A stretch of 48,151 nucleotides of DNA from Candidatus Caldisaccharidevorator malaysiensis (GTDB taxonomy: Bacteria; Armatimonadota; Fervidibacteria; Fervidibacterales; Fervidibacteraceae). This document shows, in pieces, positions 24,021-32,874 of the stretch; position 1 is the first letter of the stretch, and each line of letters starts with the position of its first letter. Location of the stretch: assembly GCA_025057575.1 (NCBI GenBank), contig JANXBO010000020.1, forward strand, positions 1 to 48,151. The letters are read 5' to 3'. The translations under genes and the position numbers were made by a program. Below the pieces are notes generated by a model. That model did not search any database. It worked only from the letters and a program-made list of their open reading frames with translations, and was not told the origin of the DNA.

Positions 24021-25319
24021 GGCAGAAGTTATAAGACCCGTAAGGACCGCCAATCCGACGGGGGGACGGGGTAGGTCCGCAAGGTCCCGAGAAAAAGTCC
24101 AGACCGTCATCACAGTGGCGATCACACTGCAACAGGCGACGAGAGCAACAATGCGAAGAGGATGGGACACCGCCCTCGGTCGGTGGGGGTCGTAGGTAGG
24201 AACGGCAAAAATTTTTTTCCTCCTTTTCCAAAGATACCAACCCCCGACGGCGCACCAGAAGGCGATGCCCAGCCAGCCGGTGGAGCCTCCTTCCTTCCAC
24301 AAAATCAGAAATGCCCGAAGCAACTTTTCTCCTGCCCCAACATTCAGGGGGACCAATCGGTCGGGAAGGTAGAGGACTGCACAGCGCCCTTGAGTGATGG
24401 TCTTTAAGACTTTTTCCTCCGTTGTAGCGTCGGCTGGCAGGACGGTTGCAAGGGCGGGTGGGCGAGGGTAGCGATTGTCCAAGGCGCCGACGGCAGCCAA
24501 GGAAAGGCGCCGGAGATGGTCCGTCAGCGTCCGTCCGTCCCTCTCAGCGGTTGGCAGCCACTCGGCAGCGACCGCACCCCAACGCACCAACTCCTCCAGA
24601 CCAAAAGCCCCGTGCCAAGGATGGGCAGCGATGGCAATGCCGCCCTGACGGCGAGTAGTGGCGATGACTTGGGCGACGGTTAGTTTTGAAGGGGAAAGGC
24701 TCTCCTTGATCCCCAAAAGGATCAAGTGACTGGGTCCCCGAAATTCCTCACCCGTCACGATGGTCATCGGGAGACCGTTCTGTTCCACCCATTTTTTCGC
24801 CCGAAGACTACCGTCTATGCGATTGGTGTCGGTAACGGAAAGGACCCGGTAACCCCTTGCGAAGTGCCAAACGACCAAATCTTCAGGGCTCATCGTTCCG
24901 GCGGAAAAGCGGGAATGAGAATGAAAGTTCGCCAGCACAAACGGAGCCGTTGACGGCACGATAAAGTGGGCGCCTCTGGGGAAGAGGAAGTCAAGCCAGA
25001 AAAAAAATAGGGAAAGGGCAGACAGGGTCAAAAAAAGGGTGGGGGGCAACACCAGAAAAGCAACGAGCCGAGCCAAAAAAGAGCGTCGGATGAGGAAGGT
25101 GGCAGCCAGGAGACCACCAATGATGCCAACCGCTGCGAAATAGCGGACGACCACCACCATTGGTTCTGCCAAAGAGGGTGCCAATGCCACGCAGCGGAGT
25201 GGCTCCAAAGGCGCCATCCAGATGGGGCTGGGAACCATCCGAACCTGGGTCAGTTGCGCCGCCAGTTTCCCCAGTGTCTCTCCGTCCGGCGTCGTCGCAA
25301 AATAGGCGATCGCATCCAA
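23982..25319 (-). CDS. Membrane-anchored PHP-like protein with altered metal motifs
   Basis: 445 residues. Three membrane helices lie at ~54-78, ~84-110 and two more near the C-terminus (~340-365, ~390-415, ~425-440). Between them is a PHP-type domain: NFHSHSRFSAGTMSPEDLV (His133, His135), SVTDTNRIDG (~161-170), TGEEF (Glu191) and AAHPWHG (His233). PHP domains are metal phosphoesterases, but here the second motif TDH reads TDT (Thr165) and the usual C-terminal D-x-H is not seen, so activity may be reduced or changed. The domain probably faces the periplasm. A 39-bp tail-to-tail overlap with the peptidase gene exists. ATG start with no strong ribosome site. Confidence 0.7.
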   Translation of the reverse strand: MDAIAYFATTPDGETLGKLAAQLTQVRMVPSPIWMAPLEPLRCVALAPSLAEPMVVVVRYFAAVGIIGGLLAATFLIRRSFLARLVAFLVLPPTLFLTLSALSLFFFWLDFLFPRGAHFIVPSTAPFVLANFHSHSRFSAGTMSPEDLVVWHFARGYRVLSVTDTNRIDGSLRAKKWVEQNGLPMTIVTGEEFRGPSHLILLGIKESLSPSKLTVAQVIATTRRQGGIAIAAHPWHGAFGLEELVRWGAVAAEWLPTAERDGRTLTDHLRRLSLAAVGALDNRYPRPPALATVLPADATTEEKVLKTITQGRCAVLYLPDRLVPLNVGAGEKLLRAFLILWKEGGSTGWLGIAFWCAVGGWYLWKRRKKIFAVPTYDPHRPRAVSHPLRIVALVACCSVIATVMTVWTFSRDLADLPRPPVGLAVLTGLITSALSWWGCLSLRSG

Positions 25320-25383
25320 TCTTGCCGTCTCTCCCGTCCTTTAGAACGCCTTACCCGATTGGGGTCATAATCAGAGAAGGATT

Positions 25384-25896
25384 ATGATAGCGGTGAAGAC
25401 TATTTTAGCCCTTGACCCGGGAACCCATCGTCTTGGTTTCGCCCTGATTCGGAAAACTCGTCGGGGCTGGAAGATGCTCCGGATGGGAACTCTGAAATTT
25501 TCCCTTAAGGATTCGGTCCCCCTGCGACTGAAGGGCATTTACGAAGAGGTCAGTCGGATCGTCCAGCGCTTTCAGCCCGACCATATGGTCGTTGAATCCC
25601 TTCACATTCGCCCGTATGGGCAACGAGCGACCTTGATCGTCGCCCAATGCGTGGGCACTTTGCTCCTTCTGTCCGCTCAGCAAGGCATTCCCGTCTTTTC
25701 CTACCCAATGACGACTGTGAGAAAAACCTTGACGGGCAACGGGTCCCAACCCAAAAGTGGGCTACACCGGTTTGTCCGCGCCTACTTGCCCGATACGGTC
25801 TCTCTGATGGATGCGGACGCGGATGCCTGGGATGCCCTGGCTCTGGCAGTTTGCCATTCTCTTGTTTTAGAGGACCAAATCATTGATCAAGAATGA
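25384..25896 (+). CDS. ruvC: Holliday junction resolvase RuvC
   Basis: 170 residues, normal length. RNase-H-like fold with the acidic active site: Asp11 (LALDPGTHRLGFAL), Glu71 (MVVESLHI), and the C-terminal pair in DADAWDALALAVCH (Asp147 and Asp150). It cuts Holliday junctions delivered by RuvAB. ATG start behind AGAAGGA. A weak promoter (TTAGAA at 25341, CATAAT at 25366) lies upstream. First gene of a coupled ruvC-ruvA-ruvB operon; its TGA overlaps the ruvA ATG. Confidence 0.95.
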   Translation: MIAVKTILALDPGTHRLGFALIRKTRRGWKMLRMGTLKFSLKDSVPLRLKGIYEEVSRIVQRFQPDHMVVESLHIRPYGQRATLIVAQCVGTLLLLSAQQGIPVFSYPMTTVRKTLTGNGSQPKSGLHRFVRAYLPDTVSLMDADADAWDALALAVCHSLVLEDQIIDQE

Positions 25897-26546
25897 TCGG
25901 CAGGATCAAAGGCACGCTCCTCTCACGAAGCGACAACCGACTCCTCATTGATGTCAACGGCGTCGGTTATGAGGTGGCGGTTCCTCAATTGGTCGCTCGG
26001 TGGGCTCAAAGCCTCCCCATCGGTCACACCGTGGAACTGATCACCCTTTCCCTTCTCCAGTTAGAGCCGGGAAGGGCAACGCCTCTGTTGATCGGTTTCC
26101 GTTCCGAACTGGAGCGAGAGTTTTTTGAAAGGCTTCTATCCGTCCCTAAGTTAGGCGTGCGGGGGGCGCTCCTTCTCTTCAGTCTCCCCGTCCCCCAATT
26201 GGCAAAAGCCATTGAGGAGAACGACTTGAAAACCCTTATCCGGTTGCCTGGTGTCGGTCGGCAGCGAGCGAGGGAACTGATTGCCTCCCTTCAGGGTCGG
26301 GTCACCAAATTTGCTCTCATCCCGACGGAGGAAAAGGAAGAAGCCCTGCCTGCCGATCTCACCCAAGAAGCCCTTCAAGTCCTTCTCTCTTTAGGTTACT
26401 CTCGTTCGGAAGCCAACAATCTGCTGGAGCAAGCCCTGTCCCGAGCCACTGACATAAAATCGGTAGAAGACTTGATCCGCCTGGTCTATCAGGTCAAGAA
26501 AGAATCTGAGGGTGGACGGGGATGGCAGCGAGAAAAAGATGGTTGA
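25893..26546 (+). CDS. ruvA: Holliday junction DNA helicase subunit RuvA
   Basis: 217 residues. N-terminal OB domain (MIGRIKGTLLSRSDNRLLID, VNGVGYEVAVP), two helix-hairpin-helix units (LLSVPKLGVRGALLLFS at ~84-100, LPGVGRQRARELIASLQGR at ~117-136) and a C-terminal UBA-like domain that contacts RuvB (LTQEALQVLLSLGYSRSEANNLL). It clamps four-way junctions and loads RuvB. The usual acidic pin is present between strands. ATGA overlap with ruvC and a 25-bp overlap with ruvB. Confidence 0.93.
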   Translation: MIGRIKGTLLSRSDNRLLIDVNGVGYEVAVPQLVARWAQSLPIGHTVELITLSLLQLEPGRATPLLIGFRSELEREFFERLLSVPKLGVRGALLLFSLPVPQLAKAIEENDLKTLIRLPGVGRQRARELIASLQGRVTKFALIPTEEKEEALPADLTQEALQVLLSLGYSRSEANNLLEQALSRATDIKSVEDLIRLVYQVKKESEGGRGWQREKDG

Positions 26547-27571
26547 CGCCGACACCGACCGAGGAAGATGACGAAAGTCTTCTCTTAACCCTTCGCCCCC
26601 GCACCTTCAGCGAGTTTGTTGGACAGAAAGAGGTCGTGGAGCGCCTTCAGGTTGCGATCGCCGCAGCCAAAAAGCGAAAGGAGCCAATGGAGCATCTGCT
26701 CCTCTATGGACCTCCCGGTCTGGGAAAGACCACTTTAGCGTATGTGATCGCCAACGAACTGGGGGTTTCCCTGACCCCGACGACGGGTCCCGCTCTAGAA
26801 CGACCAGGCGACGCAATGGGTTACCTCCTCAACCTGGAACCCCTCCAGATTCTCTTCGTAGACGAGATTCACCGAATGCCTCGGATCGTTGAGGAATTTC
26901 TCTATCCTGCTTTGGAAAGTTTTCGGGTAGATGTGAACTTGTCCCGTCGCCCCGGAGGGCGACCCCGACGGTTTTCTCTCCCTCCCTTCACTTTCGTCGG
27001 GGCAACGACCCGGGCGGGTCTGTTGACCAAGCCGTTACGGGAGCGCTTTGGGCTTCGGTTTCGGCTCCATTTTTACGAGCCAGAGGACTTATCCCTCATC
27101 GTTCTTCGGGCAGCCCAACTGCTGAATCAAAAGATCAGCCGAGACGCTGCTTATGAAATTGCCAAGCGCTCCCGAGGCACGCCTCGGATCGCTCAGAGGC
27201 TCCTGCGTCGCGTTCGCGATTATGTCCAAGTTCAGGGCAAACGAGAGATCACCCTTATGGACGCTGTTCGGGCTCTGGAGAAGGAAGGAATTGATCCCTT
27301 GGGTCTGGACTTTTCCGACCGAGAGTATCTCAGAGTTCTGATTCAGGAATTTAATGGAGGTCCCGCCGGATTGGACGCCTTGAGTGCTGTCCTTCAAGAG
27401 GATCGGCGGACCATAGAGGAAATTGTGGAGCCCTATCTGCTTCAGATCGGGTTCATCCGGCGGACCCACAAGGGACGAATGGCAACGCCTAAGGTATGGG
27501 AGCATCTGGGGTGGGAGCCACCCCACCGTCAAATGGGGCTTCTGTTTTCGGAAACGGGTCCGGTGCGATAA
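26522..27571 (+). CDS. ruvB: Holliday junction branch-migration ATPase RuvB
   Basis: 349 residues. AAA+ motor with RPRTFSEFVGQ at the N-terminus, Walker A GPPGLGKT (63-70), Walker B LFVDEIHRMP, sensor 1 GATTRAGLL with the arginine-finger region PLRERFG, and the winged-helix DNA-binding domain (DRRTIEEIVEPYLLQIGF-type, then RTHKGRMATPKVW). It drives branch migration with RuvA. Overlaps ruvA by 25 bp, so the three ruv genes are translated together. Confidence 0.95.
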   Translation: MAARKRWLTPTPTEEDDESLLLTLRPRTFSEFVGQKEVVERLQVAIAAAKKRKEPMEHLLLYGPPGLGKTTLAYVIANELGVSLTPTTGPALERPGDAMGYLLNLEPLQILFVDEIHRMPRIVEEFLYPALESFRVDVNLSRRPGGRPRRFSLPPFTFVGATTRAGLLTKPLRERFGLRFRLHFYEPEDLSLIVLRAAQLLNQKISRDAAYEIAKRSRGTPRIAQRLLRRVRDYVQVQGKREITLMDAVRALEKEGIDPLGLDFSDREYLRVLIQEFNGGPAGLDALSAVLQEDRRTIEEIVEPYLLQIGFIRRTHKGRMATPKVWEHLGWEPPHRQMGLLFSETGPVR

Positions 27572-27627
27572 CCGACCAAAGGCTGTTTGCGTCAAATGAA
27601 GGTGGACTTTGTGAAAGGGGATGCGTC

Positions 27628-29736
27628 TTGAAGGTTCTTTCCAAAAAATTATTGGCATTGGTTTTCTGTTGCACTCTTGTCGCCATCCAAGGAAGCGCTC
27701 ATGAGAAGGTGCCTTACCCGATTGGGGGCGTCAATGAGAAAAACGAGGTGGTCGTCCCGATCATCTCGGAACCGATCGTTATTGACGGCAGGTTAGACGA
27801 GCCTGTCTGGGCATCGGCACCGACGGCAACGGGTTTCCGTCAGTTTTCGCCCCGCTTGGGCGACCTGCCGACCCGATCCACCACTGTGAAGGTTTTGGCG
27901 AACACGGACACCCTTTTTGTTGCCTTCATTTGCGAATTGGCGGGACCGAATGCCATCCGGGCTTACGAAACCCGATACGACGCCGATATGGAACGAGACG
28001 AGAGGGTCGTCCTAATTTTGGATACCCTCCACAACCACGAACAATCCTATCGGTTCACTGTCAACGCCCGCAACAACAGGTCCGATGAGCGATTTGGAAA
28101 CGAACGATGGAATGCCGAATGGCAATCAGCCGTCCAGGTAACCGAAAAAGAGTGGGTCGCCGAAATCGCCATTCCTTTTTCCATCTTGACCTATGATCCT
28201 AACCAGCCGTCCTGGGGGATCGGCTTTGACCGCTACATCAGCGAAACTCAGGAAATGACCCGTTGGGCTTTCCATCCGGACCGACCCTTTGACCTACGCT
28301 TTCTCCCTCACCTGGTGGGTCTGAACTTAGAAAACAAAGCAGCACGACCTGCTTTTCAGCAGAAGTTCTTGCTAAAAGCCTTCACCGTCGCCCAGCACGA
28401 TCTGGAAGACGGTGACGCTCCGTCCACTAATTACGGGCTGGATGGCGAATGGCTGGCAAGGGAAAATGCTTCCCTTCGCTTCGTCGTCAAACCGGACTTT
28501 AGTGAAGTAGAAGAGTCCTTTGAAACCATTGATGTGACCTATGTGGAGCAGTTTCTTCAGGACTTACGGGAGTTTTTTGTTCAAGGGCGGGAGTTCTTTG
28601 ACAATGTCGCCACACCTCCAGAACCCTGGAGGACGGGGAACGAGCCCAGTCTGTTTTATTCTCGGCGAGTTGCCCGATTTGACACCGGTCTTAAGTTCAC
28701 CGGTGGTTTCGGCAGCAACCGAGTGGGGATCCTGGCAACCCAGGACTTTGACGGAAGGGAGCGGGTCGTGGTAGCTGACTTCAACAGGACCTTCGGGGTT
28801 CGAAGCCGCGGCTTTTTCGGTATGGCAGAAGGGATCAAGCCCGGCGCCAATAGCCTGGGATTCGTCGTCGGCGGCGAAACTCTGTTTGGACCGGACAACC
28901 GGTTCTCTCTGTCCGGCAGTTACGCCAGGAACTTTTCGTCCGATCCGACAAGGGACGGCGGTGCGGGGTTTTTCCGACTTCGTTATGGCGATGAGCGCTG
29001 GTTCTTCTCGGGCGGTTTTACTGCTTTTGGTCCGGGCTTTCAGCCTCTGTTCTCGTTTACTCCCAGGACTGATTTTCAGCGCTGGGGGCTCTTTGTCAAC
29101 AGGAACTTCCGACCCCGAGGGCGGGGCGCCTTTCGCCAAGCCAACCTAAGTTTCAACTTTGACACCGGTCGGACCTTTGACGACCGGTTCTTTAACAGAA
29201 GATACGGTCTTTGGTTCTGGCTGGAACTTCACGATCGGACTCAGATTAACCTATTCTTCCAGAAGGACAAGCATGCCGAGTACTATATTCGTCCCCAACC
29301 GTTTGATGACTGGAGTTACACCCTCAGTATTGAGTGGGGCGGAGACCGACCGTTTCGGGGGGAAATTGGCTACTCCCTTGGCAGAGCCTTTGACGGAACT
29401 TATCGATCACCCCGCCTGTCGTTCACCTGGGATGACCCCAAAGGGGATTGGCGTATCCGCCTCAACTTTGATCGGCGCTACCAAGATCTCCCCGGCAGAC
29501 CCTCACCGACGGTGTCCATCAATAGCCTGAATGTGACCAAAATTCTCGGTCCCGATCAGTGGGTCGCCCTCCGTTACTTTCACCGATCTGGTGATTTCAG
29601 CATCCGAAACTTCGCCTTGACCTACCGGATCAAGAGGCAGAACGGGACCGAGGTCTATTTCATCTGGGGCGATCCTCGGTCCCGCGACACGAAAAATCGG
29701 TTCGCTCTGAAATGGATTTTTCCCTTCAGCCTCTGA
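27628..29736 (+). CDS. CBM9-like/DUF5916-type outer-membrane protein
   Basis: About 702 residues. Signal peptide (MKVLSKKLLALVFCCTLVAI), then a carbohydrate-binding-family-9-like domain (~50-250: IVIDGRLDEPVWASAPTAT, TLFVAFICE, WVAEIAIPFSIL, WGIGFDRYI), then a long beta-rich region of amphipathic strands separated by charged turns that ends in a short hydrophobic strand (ALKWIFPFSL), as expected for an outer-membrane barrel. This matches the DUF5916 architecture, whose role is unproven but which often occurs in sugar- or peptide-degrading bacteria. TTG 27628 was chosen for the ribosome site GAAAGGGG (27613-27620) and because it opens directly with the signal peptide. It lies 56 bp behind ruvB with no clear terminator. 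Confidence 0.75.
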   Translation: MKVLSKKLLALVFCCTLVAIQGSAHEKVPYPIGGVNEKNEVVVPIISEPIVIDGRLDEPVWASAPTATGFRQFSPRLGDLPTRSTTVKVLANTDTLFVAFICELAGPNAIRAYETRYDADMERDERVVLILDTLHNHEQSYRFTVNARNNRSDERFGNERWNAEWQSAVQVTEKEWVAEIAIPFSILTYDPNQPSWGIGFDRYISETQEMTRWAFHPDRPFDLRFLPHLVGLNLENKAARPAFQQKFLLKAFTVAQHDLEDGDAPSTNYGLDGEWLARENASLRFVVKPDFSEVEESFETIDVTYVEQFLQDLREFFVQGREFFDNVATPPEPWRTGNEPSLFYSRRVARFDTGLKFTGGFGSNRVGILATQDFDGRERVVVADFNRTFGVRSRGFFGMAEGIKPGANSLGFVVGGETLFGPDNRFSLSGSYARNFSSDPTRDGGAGFFRLRYGDERWFFSGGFTAFGPGFQPLFSFTPRTDFQRWGLFVNRNFRPRGRGAFRQANLSFNFDTGRTFDDRFFNRRYGLWFWLELHDRTQINLFFQKDKHAEYYIRPQPFDDWSYTLSIEWGGDRPFRGEIGYSLGRAFDGTYRSPRLSFTWDDPKGDWRIRLNFDRRYQDLPGRPSPTVSINSLNVTKILGPDQWVALRYFHRSGDFSIRNFALTYRIKRQNGTEVYFIWGDPRSRDTKNRFALKWIFPFSL

Positions 29737-29761
29737 TGGTTTGGGACAAGGGTTCGGGCTT

Positions 29762-30505
29762 TTACGGGCTCGCCTCAGGGAACCGACCGTTCCACCATCG
29801 GTTGTCGGTCAAAATCGGTTCCAGTCTCATCCACTTGCTGTGCCCGTCACAGAAAGCGAAGTTAGCCCCGTCTGAGTGTCGGGGGTGAGGGGGGCTCCAT
29901 CGTCCGGCATTGGACGGCAGGTTCGGTCCCGGTCCGTTGCGGCAGGGGGGCAGGAAAGGCGGATCAATGCTGTAGCCGTGGTTGTAAAGACAGTCGGGGT
30001 TGAAGAAATCAGGATCGGTCACTTCATCATTGTCGCAGGGACGGTCACCCGTCCCTTTGCTATCCGCAATGGCGATGGTGTGGGACGGGGACGAAATCTG
30101 ACTTTCGCTAACCGGCACATTCCAGCAGGTCGCCCTTGAGTTACCGAGATATTGGTAGTTGTAACCGTAAACACCGTTACGCCCCGCTTGACCAAAGGTC
30201 CACTTTCTGGGTGCCGTCGGACAGACAAAGAGTCCGTCGGTGCGGGCAGCGTAACTTATGATCTGGTCATACCACCGATACGGTAGCCCGTGGGTGACGA
30301 ACGAAAAAGGCGGATAGGCTTCGTAGTCCTGAACATAGAGGGAGACCGCCATTCCTTGCTGCCTCAGATTGGAAAGGCAAGCCGCTTGCCTAGCTTTTTC
30401 CCTCGCCCGGCTGAAAACTGGGAAAAGGATGGACGCCAGGATCGCAATGATCCCAATGACCACCAGAAGTTCCACCAGAGTGAAACCCTGCTGCTTCCCT
30501 TGCAT
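29762..30505 (-). CDS. Type IV pilin-like protein with prepilin leader (DUF1559-type)
   Basis: About 247 residues. The leader is short (MQGKQQG) and is cut before FTLVELLVVIGIIAIL; the mature helix continues into ILFPVFSRAREKARQAACL. The secreted domain holds several cysteines and ends in DGANFAFCDGHSKWMRL, the DUF1559-type 'DG' signature. Related to, but clearly diverged from, the protein at 3746. ATG 30505 was chosen because AAAGGAGG lies ten bases upstream; the frame is open further but that region holds the palindromes at 30591-30644. It stands alone, converging with the DUF5916-like gene. Confidence 0.87.
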   Translation of the reverse strand: MQGKQQGFTLVELLVVIGIIAILASILFPVFSRAREKARQAACLSNLRQQGMAVSLYVQDYEAYPPFSFVTHGLPYRWYDQIISYAARTDGLFVCPTAPRKWTFGQAGRNGVYGYNYQYLGNSRATCWNVPVSESQISSPSHTIAIADSKGTGDRPCDNDEVTDPDFFNPDCLYNHGYSIDPPFLPPCRNGPGPNLPSNAGRWSPPHPRHSDGANFAFCDGHSKWMRLEPILTDNRWWNGRFPEASP

Positions 30506-30590
30506 CTGTAACCCTGCCTCCTTTGAACTGTTTCCTATGGCAGGGCTCTTGACGGGAAGGAGCGGGTGCGCCACCTTTGTAATGGCTTCG

Positions 30591-30644
30591 GGAGCGGCGA
30601 CGCTCCTGCCCGTTCGGGTGGGCGGAGGTGCGGCTCCGCCCACC
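30591..30644. repeat. Double hairpin palindromic element (REP-like)
   Basis: Two inverted repeats lie side by side: GGAGCG-GCGA-CGCTCC (30591-30606) and an 11-bp perfect stem (30617-30627 pairing with 30634-30644) around the loop GTGCGG; a small CCCG/CGGG pair lies between them. It is much more GC-rich than its surroundings and lies upstream of the prepilin-like gene on the - strand. The structure resembles REP/BIME-type palindromes, which can be dispersed in genomes and act as terminators, mRNA stabilisers or targets of RAYT transposases. No second copy was seen in this window. Confidence 0.5.
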
Positions 30645-30734
30645 GTTCCTTTTTCTCCCTGCCAAGGACAGAGACGGATTTTCTTACCGGCTAATTAGCC
30701 ATCGGAAAAAGGTGGAAGGAGAATAAAGACGGCA

Positions 30735-30780
30735 CATCACTCTGCGTCGGGGCAAAGGATGATCCGCCCCAAAGGTGATG
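30735..30780 (-). terminator. Nested stem-loop just after cysE, possible terminator
   Basis: CATCAC (30735-30740) pairs with GTGATG (30775-30780) and, inside it, GGGGC (30749-30753) pairs with GCCCC (30766-30770). The structure begins 5 bp after the cysE stop on the - strand. There is no long T-run behind it (only TGCCGTCTTTATT), so it may act as an mRNA 3' end stabiliser or a weak terminator. Confidence 0.4.
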
Positions 30781-30784
30781 GTCC

Positions 30785-31483
30785 TTACGGCATACTGGGA
30801 TCTTCGGGGACGGCTATCCTTTCCAAAGATTCTAACCGACTTTTCAGTTCCTCAATCTCTCTCTTCAACTGCTGGAACATTTCCATCTGAGGGTCAGGAA
30901 TTCGGTGATGCTCCAACAAGTCCACCCGCACGCCATTAATGGAAACAACTTTTGAAGGGACTCCCACGGCACTGGCGTTGGCGGGAACGGACTTAATGAC
31001 GACCGATCCGGCACCGATCCGAGAGTTGCGCCCGACAGTAATGTTGCCCAAGATAATCGCTCCCGATCCGATGACGACCCCATCTTCTATCGTCGGATGC
31101 CGCTTCCCCCGTTCCTTGCCAGTTCCTCCCAGGGTCACACCTTGGTAAAGGGTCACATTGTCCCCCACTTCCGCTGTCTCACCGATCACAACGCCCGAGC
31201 CGTGGTCAATGAAAACTCCCGCACCGATCTTTGCACCTGGGTGAATTTCTATCCCAGTCAGCCACCGGCTAATGTGGGAAAGGAGGCGGGGAAGAAGCGG
31301 AATGCCCAGAACCCAAAGAAAGTGGGCGATCCGATGAAACCAGATGGCGTGAATTCCCGGATAGCACAGAACGATTTCCAGCCAACCAAAAAAACCGGTC
31401 CTTGCTGCGGGGTCTCTCTCCGGCACCACTAAAATGTGGGAAAGAAAATTTCGGTAGAAAGAATTCCAGAGCCGTTTCATCAT
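30785..31483 (-). CDS. cysE: Serine O-acetyltransferase (CysE)
   Basis: About 232 residues. A helical N-terminal part ([17 protein letters not shown]) is followed by the left-handed beta-helix of hexapeptide repeats with [20 protein letters not shown] and [11 protein letters not shown], which contain the catalytic His/Asp of serine acetyltransferases. It makes O-acetylserine, the precursor of cysteine. The C-terminus has a coiled-coil-like tail ([18 protein letters not shown]). ATG 31483 was preferred (GGGAGG 16 bases upstream, rather far); an in-frame TTG at 31546, 17 bp after the nifS stop, is the alternative. Lies directly behind the cysteine desulfurase gene, which links cysteine synthesis to sulfur transfer. 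Confidence 0.9.
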   Translation of the reverse strand: MMKRLWNSFYRNFLSHILVVPERDPAARTGFFGWLEIVLCYPGIHAIWFHRIAHFLWVLGIPLLPRLLSHISRWLTGIEIHPGAKIGAGVFIDHGSGVVIGETAEVGDNVTLYQGVTLGGTGKERGKRHPTIEDGVVIGSGAIILGNITVGRNSRIGAGSVVIKSVPANASAVGVPSKVVSINGVRVDLLEHHRIPDPQMEMFQQLKREIEELKSRLESLERIAVPEDPSMP

Positions 31484-31563
31484 TTTTGGTGCGACAACCT
31501 CCCTTTTTCCATAACGACGCCCGTTTGTTTTCCGATCCGTTAGCAACCGTCACAACCACGGAT

Positions 31564-32745
31564 CTAAGAAAAGCCCAGTCGCACGGCTTCTGGGGTCAGT
31601 TCCCTCAGCCTCTGAACGATCTGAGGAACTATCTTAACGACCTGGTCCACCTGCTGATCATCGTTGCTGCGTCCCAAGGTCAACCTCAAGGAACCGATCG
31701 CCCATTCGCGAGAGAGACCTAACGCCAGCAGAACGTGGGAGGGATCCAGGCTTCCGGAAGTGCAAGCAGAGCCGGAAGAGGCGCAAATCCCGTGCAAATC
31801 TAACTGAAGAAGGAGCGCTTCCCCTTCCACACCCAGAAAACTGAAATTGGCGTTATGGGCAAGGCGCTGGGTGCGGTGACCGTTGAGGCGGCTGTCGGGA
31901 ACTTGTCCCAAAATCCCGTCAATCAGCCGATCCCTCAAAGCCGCTAACCTTCTATTTTCCTGCTCCATCTCTTGAGTGCTCAGTCGCAAGGCGTGAGCCA
32001 TCCCGACAATTCCAGCGACATTCTCGGTGCCCGACCGTCTGTTCTTCTCCTGCCCTCCGCCCGTCAGTTGAGGGACGAGACGGGTTCCCTGTCTCACATA
32101 AAGAGCACCAACCCCTTTGGGACCATAAAACTTGTGAGCGGACAGACTCAAAAGGTCTACATTCAGTTGGTCTACTCGGACGGGAAGATGCCCGACGGTC
32201 TGAACCGCATCGGTGTGGACCAGAACATCGGTTTTTTTCTCCTTCACCAACTTTGCAATTTCGGCAATCGGTTGGATGGTCCCGATCTCGTTATTAGCGT
32301 GCATTATGGAGACGAGAATGGTATCCTCTCTCACAGCGTCAGCGACCTGCTCAGGATCCACCAGCCCATCCTCGTCTACGGGCACCAAAGTCACCTCAAA
32401 ACCCTCTTCCCGGAGCGCCTCCAGGGTGTGCAGGACCGCATGATGCTCAATAGTGCTGGAGACGATGTGACGACCCCGATGCTTCCGAGCGCCCGCCACG
32501 CCTCTGAGCGCCAAGTTATCACTTTCCGTGCCGCCGGAGGTAAAGATCATCTCCCCTGGTCGGCAACCCAGGATGTGGGCGATCATTTCCCGGCTCTCGT
32601 CCACAGCCTTTCGGGCTTGACGACCGTAAAAGTGGATGCTGTTCGGATTGCCAAAGGCATCGCTAAGAAACGGTTCCATTGCCTCCTTGACTCGGGGATC
32701 AAGGGGTGTGGTCGCCGCATAATCCATATAAATGAGCCCGTTCAT
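31564..32745 (-). CDS. Cysteine desulfurase (NifS/IscS family)
   Basis: 393 residues of a class V PLP aminotransferase fold. IYMDYAATTPLDP at the N-terminus, FTSGGTESDNLAL, HANNEIGTIQPI, the PLP lysine in SAHKFYGPKG (Lys205), RSGTENV and the active-site cysteine loop SSGSACTSGSLDPSHVLLAL (Cys328) are all present. The cysteine loop SSGSACTSG marks the NifS/IscS group I enzymes, not SufS. It provides sulfur for Fe-S clusters or tRNA thiolation. A -10-like GATAAT on the - strand (32805-32810) may serve as promoter. No scaffold protein gene is adjacent; cysE follows. Confidence 0.94.
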   Translation of the reverse strand: MNGLIYMDYAATTPLDPRVKEAMEPFLSDAFGNPNSIHFYGRQARKAVDESREMIAHILGCRPGEMIFTSGGTESDNLALRGVAGARKHRGRHIVSSTIEHHAVLHTLEALREEGFEVTLVPVDEDGLVDPEQVADAVREDTILVSIMHANNEIGTIQPIAEIAKLVKEKKTDVLVHTDAVQTVGHLPVRVDQLNVDLLSLSAHKFYGPKGVGALYVRQGTRLVPQLTGGGQEKNRRSGTENVAGIVGMAHALRLSTQEMEQENRRLAALRDRLIDGILGQVPDSRLNGHRTQRLAHNANFSFLGVEGEALLLQLDLHGICASSGSACTSGSLDPSHVLLALGLSREWAIGSLRLTLGRSNDDQQVDQVVKIVPQIVQRLRELTPEAVRLGFS

Positions 32746-32874
32746 TGCGATCCCTCTAAGTCGGCTTGGAATCGGACTTTTTCTTTTTAGAGACCACTGA
32801 AAGGATTATCAGATTTTGACGCCAAATAAGGGGTTGCGGCTTTGATAGGTGGCAAAATAGAAAGGGTGGAATGA

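Noticed and set aside
31972-32790. A 272-codon + strand open frame
   Set aside because: Antisense shadow of the cysteine desulfurase gene.
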